From positions 1 to 64,000 of the forward strand of contig NZ_BCYX01000002.1 in the NCBI RefSeq assembly GCF_001598415.1: DNA of 64,000 nucleotides, in the 5' to 3' direction. The notes beneath the pieces are model-generated. The model was not told the DNA's origin, did not search any database, and saw only the letters and a program-made list of their open reading frames with translations. Shown here piece after piece: positions 51,570 through 59,459 of the stretch. Both the position numbers and the translations under genes were made by a program. Each line of letters starts with the position of its first letter. The stretch's first letter is position 1. Origin of the DNA: Sphingomonas mali NBRC 15500 (GTDB taxonomy: Bacteria > Pseudomonadota > Alphaproteobacteria > Sphingomonadales > Sphingomonadaceae).

Positions 51570-52232
51570 CTAGAGCAAAAGCTTCTGCAAGTAAGCCGCG
51601 AATTCCGGCACCTCTCCGCTCCGCCAGCGATCGTCGGTGTGGATCACCTCGATGCGATCCGCCGCCATCGGGGGTCGAAACTGAAACTCGATCACCTCGG
51701 CGATCGAGCCATGCAGCCAGCGCTCGTATTCGCGGCGCGCCAACAAGACGGGCATGCGATCATTGTACGGCATCACCGCATCACTGGCCGCCATCGTCAT
51801 GCCCGCGAATACCGGGCCGATGTCGGGCAGGTTGCGGCAGAACCCGGCCCAGGCGACGAGCGGCTCGTCCTTCACCGAAAACCATGAGCGGGTCTTGGCG
51901 CCCTGATCGCCGGCGGGATTGGCGAAATGAGTAAGCGGGATCAGGCAGCGATAGCGCGGCTCGACCACCAGCGTATCCCACATCGGATTGGTCAGGTCGG
52001 CGACCAAGCCGATGATGCCAGGATCGTCACCGCGGAGCGCTCCCTCGCGCGTGCGCCGTGGGAATCCCCATTGTGCGATTTTGAGCAGCCGCCGGCCGCC
52101 ATTCTCGATGACGATCGGGCCTTCGAGGCCCTCGGTCATCTCGGCAGGCATCGAAGTGATCGGCGCGTCCTCGACGCCGAATTGCTCGGCGATCTGCTGC
52201 GATCCGATCTGGGCGACGAACAATCGGGCCAT
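51570..52232 (-). CDS. SRAP (YedK/HMCES) family protein with replaced active-site residues
   Basis: 220 residues from ATG 52232 with AGAAGG upstream. The SRAP fold is clear: QWGFPRR, PMWDTLVVEPRYRCLIPLTH, AWAGFC, PYNDRMPVLL, YERWLHG. SRAP proteins link covalently to abasic sites in single-stranded DNA through cysteine 2. Here the protein begins MARLFV, so Cys2 is alanine; the glutamate after CLIPLT is Asn105; the histidine before DRMPV is Asn157; and the usual asparagine region reads IGLVADL. The second copy at 53490-54122 keeps all four. A LexA box lies upstream. It may be a DNA-binding pseudoenzyme; a later start would not restore the cysteine. Confidence 0.85.
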   Translation of the reverse strand: MARLFVAQIGSQQIAEQFGVEDAPITSMPAEMTEGLEGPIVIENGGRRLLKIAQWGFPRRTREGALRGDDPGIIGLVADLTNPMWDTLVVEPRYRCLIPLTHFANPAGDQGAKTRSWFSVKDEPLVAWAGFCRNLPDIGPVFAGMTMAASDAVMPYNDRMPVLLARREYERWLHGSIAEVIEFQFRPPMAADRIEVIHTDDRWRSGEVPEFAAYLQKLLL

Positions 52233-52292
52233 GTCCTTCTCCCTTTTCGCGACTCGGCTTGATCGCGATCTAGCACGAATCACTTGCCAGAT

Positions 52293-52307
52293 GTTCCTTT
52301 TTTGTTC
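52293..52307. promoter_or_regulatory. LexA (SOS) box between SRAP-like gene and small-gene operon
   Basis: GTTC at 52293-52296, seven bases (CTTTTTT), GTTC at 52304-52307: the exact GTTC-N7-GTTC form used by alphaproteobacterial LexA. It is in the 128-base divergent gap, 61 bases from the SRAP ATG and 53 from the small-gene ATG, so it could control both. Confidence 0.72.
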
Positions 52308-52360
52308 TAGCCTCCCCCTCCCGCCGCTGACCGGCGATTCGACAGCAATGGAGGTCCGAC

Positions 52361-52564
52361 ATGCAGCACGATGCGCTGCTGCGCGCGATGGCGCGCGCAA
52401 TTTATGACGCCTGCTATCCGAGCGAGGATTGGGCGCCAGTACGGTTTGACGAGGCCGAACGGTTGGGCACCATCCACTATCGCCAGGCGGTCGACGCAGT
52501 TCTGCGCGCCCGGGCGCTGAGCGCCGCGAATGGCGAGCAACTCCAGCTGTTCGAGGCCGCCTGA
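52361..52564 (+). CDS. Small hypothetical protein, first gene of LexA-boxed operon
   Basis: 67 residues (MQHDALLRAMARAIYDACYP start, ending ANGEQLQLFEAA). A strong GGAGGT precedes the ATG. Helical, no signal, no family recognised. The QLQLFEA tail is reminiscent of short beta-clamp-binding motifs (QLxLF), which would fit a DNA-repair setting; this is a hypothesis from five residues. Its stop overlaps the next start (ATGA). Confidence 0.7.
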   Translation: MQHDALLRAMARAIYDACYPSEDWAPVRFDEAERLGTIHYRQAVDAVLRARALSAANGEQLQLFEAA

Positions 52565-52836
52565 TGGCGCGGCCCGACCGACCGACGTGGAACCCGCTCC
52601 AGGCAGTGGCCCAGGCGATCGCCGACGGCGAGCCGTGGATCCTGGCTTGGACGCTGCACTCGGCAACATCCTATCGCCTGCTCTCGCGCGGGACCGGAAT
52701 CCCCGATCACCGCCTCGACGACATCTATCGCGGCGCGCCGCCCGGCCGATCCGAATTGGCCGCGCTCGCCAGGGTCCGGAAAGCCGATCTCGACGACGTG
52801 ATGCTGACGCTTCCTGGCGAAACGCCGGCGCAATGA
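52564..52836 (+). CDS. Small hypothetical protein, second gene of LexA-boxed operon
   Basis: 90 residues, MARPDRPTWNPLQAVAQAIA start. The middle LSRGTGIPDHRLDDIYRGAP followed by ELAALARVRKADLDDVML resembles a small helix-turn-helix (DNA-binding domains of the Cro/C1 sort), but this is not certain. Coupled to the gene before it and one base before the next. No relative identified. Confidence 0.68.
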   Translation: MARPDRPTWNPLQAVAQAIADGEPWILAWTLHSATSYRLLSRGTGIPDHRLDDIYRGAPPGRSELAALARVRKADLDDVMLTLPGETPAQ

Positions 52837-52837
52837 C

Positions 52838-53149
52838 ATGGCGCGCTACGACGCCGCCGGCTGCCCGCTCCCGACCAATTTGCTCGAGGCGGCCGCCTGG
52901 CATTTCGCGATCGTGGCGACCTGCCGAAAGTGCGGCGCCGAGGGGGTGTTCGACCCGCACGCCTTATGGAATCTGTTCGAACGCAAAGGCTGGGACGTCG
53001 GTATCCGCAGCGTCGCCTATCGATTGAGGTGCAGGCGGTGCGGCGCGGGCGCGTTCGTCTCCTGGTCGAAGGATAAGGCAGCCACCGTTCAACTGCCGAT
53101 GCCGGACCCGCGCAAATGGAAGCAGGCGCTCAACCGACTGCGGAGTTGA
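52838..53149 (+). CDS. Small zinc-ribbon-like hypothetical protein, third gene of LexA-boxed operon
   Basis: 103 residues. Two CxxC pairs (Cys29/Cys32 in ATCRKCGAEG and Cys65/Cys68 in LRCRRCGAGAF) about 33 residues apart suggest one zinc ribbon. The segment between them has HALWNLFERKGWDVGIRSV. Basic C-terminus. No signal. With the two genes before it and the LexA box, it could be a DNA-binding factor in the damage response; its function is unknown. Confidence 0.7.
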   Translation: MARYDAAGCPLPTNLLEAAAWHFAIVATCRKCGAEGVFDPHALWNLFERKGWDVGIRSVAYRLRCRRCGAGAFVSWSKDKAATVQLPMPDPRKWKQALNRLRS

Positions 53150-53249
53150 TCGCCACCTCGGCGGCGATCCTCACCGGAACGGACGCGCGCAAGCTTGCGC
53201 CCTACCCAATCCGGAGGCAGGTTCGACCTCCCACAAGGGAGGATCGTCT

Positions 53250-53444
53250 ATGTATCGCTTTGCTCTTGCCCTGGCCGCTGTCGCGATGGTCGCCACCCCG
53301 TCGATCGCCGCCAATCGTTGTCGCGCGCCGAACGGGAAGTTCATCAAATGCCCGCCGCCAAAAGCCACGCCCGTCGCCAAGAAGTGCCGCGGCGCCCATG
53401 GCAAGTTCGTCAAATGCGGAACGCCGGGCGCCAGGCCGGCTTGA
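53250..53444 (+). CDS. Small secreted cysteine-containing repeat protein
   Basis: 64 residues with AGGGAGG before the ATG and a clear signal peptide (MYRFALALAAVAMVATPSIA). The short mature part has two copies of CRxxxGKFxKC (residues 24-34 and 46-56), rich in lysine and proline. The cysteines could form disulfides. Similar small sphingomonad proteins exist, but I know of no role. Confidence 0.65.
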   Translation: MYRFALALAAVAMVATPSIAANRCRAPNGKFIKCPPPKATPVAKKCRGAHGKFVKCGTPGARPA

Positions 53445-53489
53445 GCGAAATTCTCAGGGTCGGGGCGATCGCGCCTCGACCCGCCGAGG

Positions 53490-54122
53490 TCACATCGACA
53501 CGTCAGCCTCGCGCTTGATCCAGGGCTCGTCAGTTCGCGTCATCTCGATCAGCGCATCGGGAAAGCGCCGTTCCTGAAACGCGATCGCGCTGTCGAAGTC
53601 ACCATTCAGCCAGTGATCATACTCGTCCGGCAGCAGCAGCACCGGCATGCGATGATGCACCGGTCGGATCGCTTCGTTGCAGTCGGTCGTCACCATGGAA
53701 TAGACCGCCCCCCATTCGTCGCTGACGCGCCACAAGCCTGCGGCCGCGAAGATGGGTTGATCCTTCACGTTGAGCCAGGTGCGGGTCCTGGCGCCCTTGG
53801 GACCTTCGACTTCGGCATAGGCCGTCAGCGGAATGAGGCAGCGCCATCGCGGCTTGCGCGCCAAACCAATCCACATCGGCTTGTACAAGTCGGCGATGTT
53901 GTTGACCGGCTTGGGCCTGGCGCTCGGCGACATACCCTTGAGGCGAAGCGGGAACCCCCAGGTCATTGACTGCATGACGCGGGCGCCGCCTTCCTCGCGA
54001 ACCACCATGCCAGGCGTTCCGGGATAGGATTCTTCGGGCGCGTTGGAGAAGGTCGGTACCTCCACCCTGAAATGGGCGGCCACCTCGGCGACGCTCTTCC
54101 TCATGGCGGTGAGATTGCACAT
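53490..54122 (-). CDS. SOS response-associated peptidase/SRAP protein (YedK/HMCES-like)
   Basis: 210 residues. Starts MCNLTAMRKS, so cysteine 2, the residue that crosslinks to abasic sites after methionine removal, is present. Other active-site positions fit: Asn74/Asn75 (KPVNNIADL), Glu104 (AYAEVEG), His156 (RPVHHRMPVLL). It protects abasic sites in single-stranded DNA. It lies 1.3 kb from a paralogue that lost all of these. No LexA box is seen near its own start. The small gene at 54136 is just upstream on the same strand. Confidence 0.9.
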   Translation of the reverse strand: MCNLTAMRKSVAEVAAHFRVEVPTFSNAPEESYPGTPGMVVREEGGARVMQSMTWGFPLRLKGMSPSARPKPVNNIADLYKPMWIGLARKPRWRCLIPLTAYAEVEGPKGARTRTWLNVKDQPIFAAAGLWRVSDEWGAVYSMVTTDCNEAIRPVHHRMPVLLLPDEYDHWLNGDFDSAIAFQERRFPDALIEMTRTDEPWIKREADVSM

Positions 54123-54135
54123 CGGGCGAAGACTA

Positions 54136-54372
54136 TCAGGTCGGGTGCCAAGCGCCAGACCCAGGCCGCTCCCGCCAATGGAGCGGCCCGTCCGGCTTCA
54201 CGGCCTCGAGCTCCTTGATGCGCGCCAGGATCCTTTGGAACGTCCGGTGCCCCTCCATCTCGCCTTGCGCCAGGAGTTCGTCCGCGCGCGGCGCGGCGAC
54301 GAACCAGGCATTCTCACCATGCTGCCGGACAAGCAGATTGGCACAGGCCCAGGTCTCGCAGTCGTCGATCAT
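54136..54372 (-). CDS. Small conserved-looking protein (possibly DUF6961-like)
   Basis: 78 residues, starting MIDDCETWACANLLVRQHGE. The pattern WACA..LVRQHG....F.A.R...L...G recalls a sphingomonad family of small unknown proteins (DUF6961), which I cannot confirm here. No signal. It ends 13 bases before the start of the SRAP gene on the same strand, so the two may be cotranscribed. Confidence 0.6.
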   Translation of the reverse strand: MIDDCETWACANLLVRQHGENAWFVAAPRADELLAQGEMEGHRTFQRILARIKELEAVKPDGPLHWRERPGSGAWHPT

Positions 54373-54463
54373 CTCAAACGACCCTAATCGTCCGCAGGAA
54401 CGCTACCTAGCGATGGCCATGCGGCGCACCAATCCTGGGCGGCGCGCGCCCCGCCCCATAAGA

Positions 54464-55150
54464 TCAGTCGATCGACGGCCCGCTGCGTCCCCTTCCGATT
54501 GACCAGCTGATCCCGTCGCTCCGCATGATCCCTGACACCGGTTTTCCGATCTGGCGTTCAAGCATTGGCCGCCACGGCACGAGCGTGAACTCGCGCGATT
54601 TCTCGATCACCGCGAACCGGCCGCTGACAAGGTCGACCGACCGGCGCAGCAGGCCCTCGACCCGCGCGCCCGGTTCAGCTTCGGCAAAGGCCAGGCCGTT
54701 GTCCTCCGATAGCTCGCCGGCCACCCTCAACAATTCGCGACGCTGGAGGATGGCGAGCAGTCCCTGCCGATAGCGGACCGCGCCGTCGTGTTCGTCGGCG
54801 AGATCGGACGCCATCAACCACCGGCGCCGCCGGTCAAATGCGTCGCGCACGTCCGCGCCAAATCCCGCATCGCGCAGAACAGTCGGAGCGCCGGCGATGA
54901 GTTCGCGATCGAGCCAGGTCGCCGCGTCCGCTTCGATCAACGCCGCCAGCGGCCGCGACGACAGAATGTCCACCGCGACGGGACGATCGCGCAACAGTCT
55001 CATTTCATGCGCCGCGGCGCGGTCGAGATGATCCCCAGAAATGACCCACTGTCCCGAAGGTTCGCGGGTCACGTTCGAACTCAACCGGCGCATCGCTTCG
55101 AGCCGCCGGACATGCGTTTCGGCGAACGCCTCGGTCGCGGTCGGATCGTG
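54464..55150 (-). pseudogene. C-terminal fragment of DUF3363-type relaxase (RlxS/VirD2-like)
   Basis: The minus strand encodes the relaxase C-terminal domain: AETHVRRLEAMRR, VISGDHLDRAAAHEMRLLRD, ATWLDRELIAGAPTVLRD, HDGAVRYRQGLLAILQRREL, LRRSVDLVSGRFAVIEKSRE, FTLVPWRPMLERQIGK, SGIMRSDGISWSIGRGRSG and the normal stop. Similarity fades near 55150, and the N-terminal nuclease with its tyrosine and histidine triad is absent. The frame continues upstream without homology. It is in the same orientation as traG/trb, 18 kb away, and may be from the same element. Confidence 0.78.
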
Positions 55151-55413
55151 GCACCAGTGGCCGCGCGTCGGGCGCGGCCGGTTCGTAGATGACCTGATCG
55201 ACCGGTGCGCGGTCGAGACGGCGGCTGGCGGCTCCCCAGCCGGTGCATAGGGCGCACCGCCTAGGGGAGGATTTGCACCTGTGCGTATCTTCTCCCACCC
55301 GTCAGAAATACCTGGCGCTGAACCGGCAGACCGTCTCGCGAACCGCGCCGGCGACCGGCGCTTTGGCTTGTGCGCACGGCGGATGCCCAGCACACACCAG
55401 GGAGCATTCGATA

Positions 55414-56766
55414 ATGGACCATAGCGCAGAGAACACGGCCGAGCGAACCGGATCGGCGACGTCGCTGCCCAATCTCGACGCCTTCTGGATGCCTTTCACC
55501 AACAACCGCGAATTCAAGAAGGCGCCGCGCCTGCTCGCCTCGGCGCGGGGCATGTATTACACCACGACCAACGGCGACCGCATCCTAGATGCCACTGCCG
55601 GCCTGTGGTGCGTCAACGCCGGCCATGGTCGCAGCAGGATCATCGAAGCGATCCGCGCTCAAGCCGGCATCCTCGATTTCGCGCCTACATTCCAGCTAGG
55701 GCATCCGCTGGCGTTCGAGCTCGCCGAACGGCTGGCGGCGATCATGCCGAAAACGCTCGACCGCATCTTCTTCACGAACAGCGGCTCGGAATCCGCCGAC
55801 ACTGCGCTCAAGATGGCGCTCGCCTACCAGAAAGCGCGTGGGCAACCGGGACGCACCCGCCTGATCGGCCGCGAACGCGGCTATCACGGCACCAATTTCG
55901 GCGGCACATCTGTTGGCGGGATCGGCGGCAATCGCCGAAGCTTCGGAGCGCAATTATGGGGTGTGGACCATTTGCCCCACACGCATCGCCCGGCCGCCGC
56001 TTTCACTGTCGGGCAGCCCGATACCCATGAGGATATGGCCGGTTCGTTGGAAAACCTTATCGCGCTCCACGGGCAGGAAACGATTGCGGCGGTTATCGTC
56101 GAGCCGGTGGCGGGATCGACCGGCGTGCTGATACCGCCGCGTGGCTATCTGGAGCGGCTGCGCGAGATCACCAAGCTCCACGGCATCCTTCTGATTTTCG
56201 ACGAAGTGATCACGGGCTTCGGCCGTATCGGCGCCGCGACCGCGTCCGAAGCGTTCGGCGTCACCCCCGATATACTGACTCTGGCCAAGGGGCTCACGAA
56301 CGCGACCGTGCCGATGGGCGCCGTCGCCGCGACGCGCGAGGTTCACGACACGATCATCGACAATGCCGCGCCGGGAATCGAATTCTTCCACGGCTACACT
56401 TATTCAGGGCATCCGCTGGCGGCTGCCGCGGGCCTGGCCGCGCTCGACATCTATGCTGGCGACGGCTTATTTCAACGCGCAGCGAGCCTCTCCTCGATTT
56501 GGCAGGAAGCAGTTCACAGCCTGGATTCAACACGCCATGTCATCGACATCCGCACGATTGGCCTGATCGCTGGAATCGAGCTGGCACCGCGCGCCGATGC
56601 GCCCGGCGCGCGCGCCATGGAGATATTCCATCGCTGTTTCGACGAGGGGCTGCTCATCCGCGTCACGGGCGACACCATCGCTTTGTCTCCTCCCCTCATC
56701 ATCGATGCCGGCCAGATCGAACAAACGGTCGCGCATCTCGCGCGCGCCATTGGTGGCGTCGCCTGA
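55414..56766 (+). CDS. Class III aminotransferase (beta-alanine/omega-amino acid:pyruvate type)
   Basis: 450 residues from ATG 55414, with AGGGAGC upstream; this start gives the family length. Fold-type I PLP enzyme: FWMPFTNNREFKKAPRLLAS, GDRILDATAGLWCVNAGHG, FFTNSGSESADTALKMAL, IVEPVAGSTGVLIPP, LIFDEVITGFGRIG and PLP lysine 292 in ILTLAKGLTN. The W-C-V-N and F.PFT patterns match beta-alanine/omega-amino acid:pyruvate transaminases (BauA-like). It moves an amino group from an omega-amino acid or amine to pyruvate. Stands alone. Confidence 0.88.
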   Translation: MDHSAENTAERTGSATSLPNLDAFWMPFTNNREFKKAPRLLASARGMYYTTTNGDRILDATAGLWCVNAGHGRSRIIEAIRAQAGILDFAPTFQLGHPLAFELAERLAAIMPKTLDRIFFTNSGSESADTALKMALAYQKARGQPGRTRLIGRERGYHGTNFGGTSVGGIGGNRRSFGAQLWGVDHLPHTHRPAAAFTVGQPDTHEDMAGSLENLIALHGQETIAAVIVEPVAGSTGVLIPPRGYLERLREITKLHGILLIFDEVITGFGRIGAATASEAFGVTPDILTLAKGLTNATVPMGAVAATREVHDTIIDNAAPGIEFFHGYTYSGHPLAAAAGLAALDIYAGDGLFQRAASLSSIWQEAVHSLDSTRHVIDIRTIGLIAGIELAPRADAPGARAMEIFHRCFDEGLLIRVTGDTIALSPPLIIDAGQIEQTVAHLARAIGGVA

Positions 56767-57088
56767 CTGGTCATACAGTGCCGCAGCGCGCACCAGGAAT
56801 GCGATCGCGAATGTTGCGTTGCTCACCGCCGGCGTGATCAGGAGTCCGGGCCCGTTGGTCGACGGTGCCGCAGTGATCGTCGTCAGCTATGTGCTTGCCG
56901 GTCGCGACCAGCAGTGCGCCGGTGGCCATTTCGGCCCGCGCCTGAAGCTATCATCCATCGCGACACTTCGGGTCACGCGCCCCTCGCCCTCATGTGAACC
57001 ATCCCTGATTTCGTTGCCGCACGCGCCCGGCCGCGCCGGCGTCACGCGCGGAAAAGTCGCAAAGTGTCGCGCGCCAAGCCAAAACCCC
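56767..57088. other. Gap after the aminotransferase gene
   Basis: No gene with a start site is seen. A minus frame at about 56765-56880 reads GPGLLITPAVSNATFAIAFL then VRAAALYDQS, protein-like but without a recognisable family. The convergent genes on both sides end here. Confidence 0.35.
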
Positions 57089-57764
57089 TCAACCCGGATG
57101 CTCCTCGAGGATTCGATCGAGAATCGCGTCGAGATTGCTCGCAATCACGCCCTTGATCATCGCGAGTTGATCGGGTCCGATTTCCGGCCAGCGGTTGGCG
57201 CGGAACACCGACGCTCTCGAAACCTTGAATACGAGAACCTGACCGAAAAGCGCCACCCCCCTGACGCGCGCCTCACTCTCGGAAATGCAATGGTCAACCG
57301 CTGCTAAGAGCAGCGCGACGATTCCATCGAGCATCGGGCCCATGGCCTCGTCGTAGATCAGGGCGAATCCCGCCCCTGCCTCCGCCTGCTCCATCACGAT
57401 GAACCGCGAGACGGCTTTCGTTTCCTCCGCTCTGGACACCTCGGCGGCGCGCTCGAAAACGCGATGGAGCGCCCGGCGCGCTGCAATAGGATCACGCTGC
57501 CCGCTGCAGGCCCTCGCAGCGCTGTCAACTTCCGCGACCCATCCACGTCTGCGGCGGGCGGCTGACGTGCCGCGCCGTGGCCAGGTACAGGCCGTGCTTG
57601 TTGCCGAAGTGATACGTTATGGACGACATGATCGTGCAGGCTTCCGCGGCGATCGCCCGCGTGCTCGCCCTTTTGAAGCCAACCTGGCCGAATTGCGCCA
57701 GCGCCAACTCAAGCAACTTGCGCCTCATATCGTTCGGCTCTTCCGTAGCCTGGCTGACAGTCAT
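57089..57764 (-). pseudogene. CecR-like TetR regulator with a single-base frameshift
   Basis: From ATG 57764 (MTVSQATEEPNDMRRKLLEL) the N-terminal TetR domain reads LALAQFGQVGFKRASTRAIA and MSSITYHFGNKHGLYLATAR. It stops at 57525, after WMGRGS. Removing one G from GGG near 57538 joins WM to VAEVDSAARA and continues VSRFIVMEQAEAGAGFALIY, ALFGQVLVFKVSRASVF, the C-terminal domain of CecR/YbiH regulators (DUF1956). So it is one 220-residue gene with a +1 frameshift, a recent mutation or a sequence error. Confidence 0.78.
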
Positions 57765-58496
57765 ATTCCCCCGCCGAACGGATCGGGTCTTGCTGGCGAC
57801 CAAGTCATCATATCCCGCAACCTGACAGAGTTCATACAGGTGGGTGGCCCGGCAGTCTCCACATTATTGGATGCTGTATACCCTAAAAACCGCGAGTGCA
57901 TTAGAGCTGGTCAGCGCCAGCGCCAGCGCCGGGTGCCGGCAAGCCGTTAGGTTGCGCCCGGATCGCAACCGGTAACCCGGTCCGTCGCCAAGCAACAGGG
58001 AGCGATCGTCGTCGACATGCACGTGCTCGGCGCGGACCATAACGCCAGCTCCGCCGTTCCTTGGACAAGCGGTTTGGGGGCCGGTCAGCCAGGCGCCGTT
58101 TCACCCCACGCTGCTTGGCGCGCAAGCAACTGCGGATGCGATCGCTGCCGCACTCCGGCTTTAACCCCTCCCGAACGGTTACGAAGCAACCGAAAAAGCG
58201 GGGGCACGCTTGTCCGGCAGTCGCGGGTCCTGGCGACAATCTGAAGCGCGTCATCAAGCGCTGGCAGGCAGCCGTTCGATGAACCCGACCGGATGCGCTG
58301 CGCTCGGCGCCCCCGCACTTCGCTTGCGCCAATCATTGCCGCCGGCTCCGGTCAAATATCTTGCGTATAATGGGAGTCGACGCGCTACTCGAGGGCGCAA
58401 CGAGCCTGTCCCGCGGAACCGGCCCATGGTGGTCTCCGCAGCGACGGGCGCCGTCTGGGATCGCGATCCACCGGTGCGGCGACGCGCGGGCGTCGC
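57765..58496. other. 732-base gap without a recognisable gene
   Basis: Both strands have open frames from high GC, but none has a ribosome site plus family resemblance. A minus frame near 58150-58330 (SSNGCLPALDDALQIVARTR) is open but short. This looks like an eroded region. The TetR promoter is at its left edge. Confidence 0.4.
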
Positions 58497-59339
58497 TTAG
58501 TGGATCATGTTTTCCAGCGCGGTGGCAACCGACTGCATCCCGCGCAGCTTGGGATGGAAAGGCACGCCGTCGCCAGGCATAGGGTGAAGGCCGTTCATCC
58601 ACGGCTCGCGCGCGCAGGCGTCGTGATTTCTTGTCAGTCGCGAAGCCCGCAGAACGGCTGCACCGCCGGCGCGGGCGGCACGCGCTGTAACAGTCGCGAG
58701 CCTCGCCGCGATCGCTCTCGCGCCGTCCGCGTCAGTCTCGGTTACCCCGATGGCGGCACAGGTCCCGTGAGGTGGAAGCACCAACGGATAATCGACGAAT
58801 ATGAGCCGTGCGGCGGGGGCACGGCGCCTTACCTCGGCGACGATCCGCAGCAGCGATTGTTCAAGTGCAGTCCATTGGGCCTCGGTCGGTCGGGTGACGT
58901 CGGGGCATCGCCGCACACTGCCGGTGCGGTGCGCCTCGACGCGACAGGATGCGCCAAACAGGAAGCCGACGAAGCCGACGTCGTTCCCCCCGATCGTCAG
59001 GGTGACCAGCCTCGTATCGGGCATAATCGCGTCGACCTGCGCCGGCAGTTGATCCCATGAACCCAGGATGTGTGCGGTCGTCGCACCGCTGCAACTCACG
59101 TCCGTCAGCCGCATGCCAAGATGTCTGGCAAGCCGATGGGCGTAATTGTCGGTCGACCGGCCGCATCGGTTGGAAGGGATGTCGGCACTCTCGCCGATGC
59201 CGGGGCCGGCGGCATAGGAACTCCCCATTGCGACATAGCGCTGGCCGACAGGCGAAGCGGATTCCGGGCGAGCAGCCTGGCCGTCCAGGCATCCCGCGAG
59301 CATGGGGAGTGCCAAAAGCGATGAACACCAGCGCACCAT
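58497..59339 (-). CDS. SGNH/GDSL hydrolase lipoprotein
   Basis: 280 residues from ATG 59339 (MVRWCSSLLALPMLAGCLDG). LLALPMLAGC is a lipobox, so it is a lipoprotein. GDSL/SGNH blocks: AMGSSYAAG (serine), SCSGATTAHI (glycine block), TLTIGGNDVG (asparagine) and FHPKLRGM (histidine). It hydrolyses esters or acetyl groups, probably from sugars or lipids. It is 120 bases downstream of the TIM-barrel genes on the same strand; operon membership is possible. Confidence 0.87.
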   Translation of the reverse strand: MVRWCSSLLALPMLAGCLDGQAARPESASPVGQRYVAMGSSYAAGPGIGESADIPSNRCGRSTDNYAHRLARHLGMRLTDVSCSGATTAHILGSWDQLPAQVDAIMPDTRLVTLTIGGNDVGFVGFLFGASCRVEAHRTGSVRRCPDVTRPTEAQWTALEQSLLRIVAEVRRRAPAARLIFVDYPLVLPPHGTCAAIGVTETDADGARAIAARLATVTARAARAGGAAVLRASRLTRNHDACAREPWMNGLHPMPGDGVPFHPKLRGMQSVATALENMIH

Positions 59340-59459
59340 CCTCAAACCGACCTCTCCTACCCAAGCTGGTTCTCAATCATCCACGACGGACGAGCTTGCA
59401 TTGGCGAGCCTCCCGGATACCAGCGCGGAAAAGCCCAGTTCCTATGATACCGGCGAGGC

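Noticed and set aside
57901..58332. 143-codon minus-strand frame in the gap before the SGNH gene
   Set aside because: Arginine-rich composition, no ribosome site, no motif; overlapping frames are just as open.
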